A stretch of 7,275 nt of DNA, from NCBI GenBank assembly GCA_030595455.1, contig JAUVDF010000042.1:1-7275 (forward strand), written 5' to 3'. Shown piece after piece: positions 6,555-7,275 of this stretch; positions within the stretch are counted from its first letter, which is position 1; each line of letters opens with the position of its first letter. The notes under the pieces are model-generated. The model searched no databases. It saw only the letters and a list, made by a program, of their open reading frames with translations, and was not told where the DNA came from. This DNA comes from Fidelibacterota bacterium (lineage in GTDB: Bacteria > Fidelibacterota > UBA8477 > JABMPR01). The translations under genes and the position numbers were made by a program.

Positions 6555-7275
6555 CTAGAGTCTGGCTATATCCTGAATAGTTATAAATATCACCAAGCCC
6601 AAAAGGAACAGCATTCCTACCTGTTGGATGACCAATTTTACATTAAGCGGTAAAGGTCTACGAATTATGCCTTCAATACTGATAATCAAGAAATGCCCAC
6701 CATCCAAACCGGGTATGGGTAAAATATTAATAAAAGCCAAATTTATACTGATGATAGCCATGAAGTAGAATATATCTACCCAACCACGACGAGCCATTTC
6801 ACCGGCCATCTTTGCGATCATAACGGGTCCACCCACCTGATCCATTGGTGTGGCACCTGTAATCATTGACCAAAATCCACGGGCCATGAGCGTTCCAAAC
6901 ATGTAGGTGCTACGAGCTCCGTAGTTAACTGACTGCAGAAACCCAAGATCTCTATGCTCTAATACGCGACCGACACCCATCATACCAACATCTATATTTC
7001 CATCGGCGGTAGGAATTGTTTCTTTTACCACAAGCAGAGAATCTGAGTGTGTGACACCATTTCTCAGCCACCCAATGGCGATCATCTCACCAGGGAGAGC
7101 ATGTACAAGGGTGGTTAAGTCTTCCCAGCTCGTGACACTTTGCCCGTTGATGGACACAATCTGATCATTTTCCTGAATTCCTGCTGCTTCAGCAGGGAAT
7201 ATGGGTCTTTCATCCGTACTAACCAGGGAACCAACATAGGTGCCTTCTACCGGTTCATCCATCCCCACCGAATAG
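6555..7275 (-). CDS. rseP: RseP-type site-2 zinc metalloprotease (M50), C-terminal part, cut by the right window edge
   Basis: The reading frame enters from the right edge, so the gene starts outside the window; a GTG at 7268 is internal and not a real start. The 239 codons present show a PDZ domain (about 12-74 from the first complete codon; PAEAAGIQENDQIVSINGQ is the ligand-loop part). The conserved GGPVMIAKMAG follows, and then the second metal-binding motif NILPIPGLDGGH (about 6693-6730), whose Asp is the third zinc ligand. Helices flank this motif and the protein ends IFITIQDIARL. The HExxH motif must lie upstream. Family knowledge: RseP cleaves membrane-bound anti-sigma factors and signal-peptide remnants in the inner membrane. 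One PDZ domain is visible here; RseP of E. coli has two, and the second may be outside. It is followed by lpxL after 17 bases. No anti-sigma factor substrate is visible. Confidence 0.93.
   Translation of the reverse strand, partial: YSVGMDEPVEGTYVGSLVSTDERPIFPAEAAGIQENDQIVSINGQSVTSWEDLTTLVHALPGEMIAIGWLRNGVTHSDSLLVVKETIPTADGNIDVGMMGVGRVLEHRDLGFLQSVNYGARSTYMFGTLMARGFWSMITGATPMDQVGGPVMIAKMAGEMARRGWVDIFYFMAIISINLAFINILPIPGLDGGHFLIISIEGIIRRPLPLNVKLVIQQVGMLFLLGLVIFITIQDIARL

Noticed and set aside
7260..7275. GTG at 7268 or ATG at 7262 as a start of a short rseP
   Set aside because: The frame stays open to the window edge, and the protein from here would lack the HExxH half of the protease. These codons are internal to a gene cut by the window.

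Overview
The window is a compact stretch of about 7.3 kb from a Gram-negative bacterial chromosome. It holds eight genes, two of them cut by the window edges, and has very little non-coding DNA. Seven genes lie on the minus strand and one small gene lies on the plus strand. The outer-membrane character is shown by a lipid A-type acyltransferase (LpxL/HtrB), an MsbA-like lipid exporter and an RseP-type intramembrane protease. By eye the base composition is moderate and slightly AT-rich. Several genes lack a clear Shine-Dalgarno site, and the exporter has a long first periplasmic loop as in Bacteroidetes-type MsbA proteins. I lean towards the FCB group (perhaps Marinimicrobia/KSB1-like), but this is an inference with low certainty. 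I see no mobile element, CRISPR array, RNA gene or repeat.

Left block, minus strand, about 1-2635, transcribed right to left: a DUF3108 exported protein, then the long-form NfeD serine protease, then FloA (flotillin-like), which runs off the left edge. NfeD and FloA are separated by about 20 bases. They form the classic protease/scaffold pair of bacterial membrane microdomains (compare yqeZ-yqfA of Bacillus and PH1510-PH1511 of Pyrococcus). The NfeD Ser-Lys dyad is intact.

Middle, 2636-3129: a short divergent intergenic region, then a lone GtrA-family four-helix membrane protein on the plus strand. It ends 12 bases from the end of the convergent exporter gene, with no recognisable terminator between them.

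Right block, minus strand, 3142-7275, transcribed right to left: rseP (C-terminal part only), lpxL, a tsaC/ywlC-type threonylcarbamoyl-AMP synthase and an msbA-like ABC exporter. Gaps are 17 bases, an ATGA overlap and 7 bases, so this looks like one operon. LpxL acylates the lipid A precursor and MsbA flips the finished core lipid A, so the two belong together. RseP would serve envelope-stress signalling. The tRNA-modification enzyme between them is the functional outlier.

All genes belong to recognisable families and I did not find a convincing undescribed system. The points most worth checking are the translationally coupled tRNA-modification gene inside a lipid A operon, the orphan GtrA beside msbA, and the link of DUF3108 with the NfeD/FloA pair.
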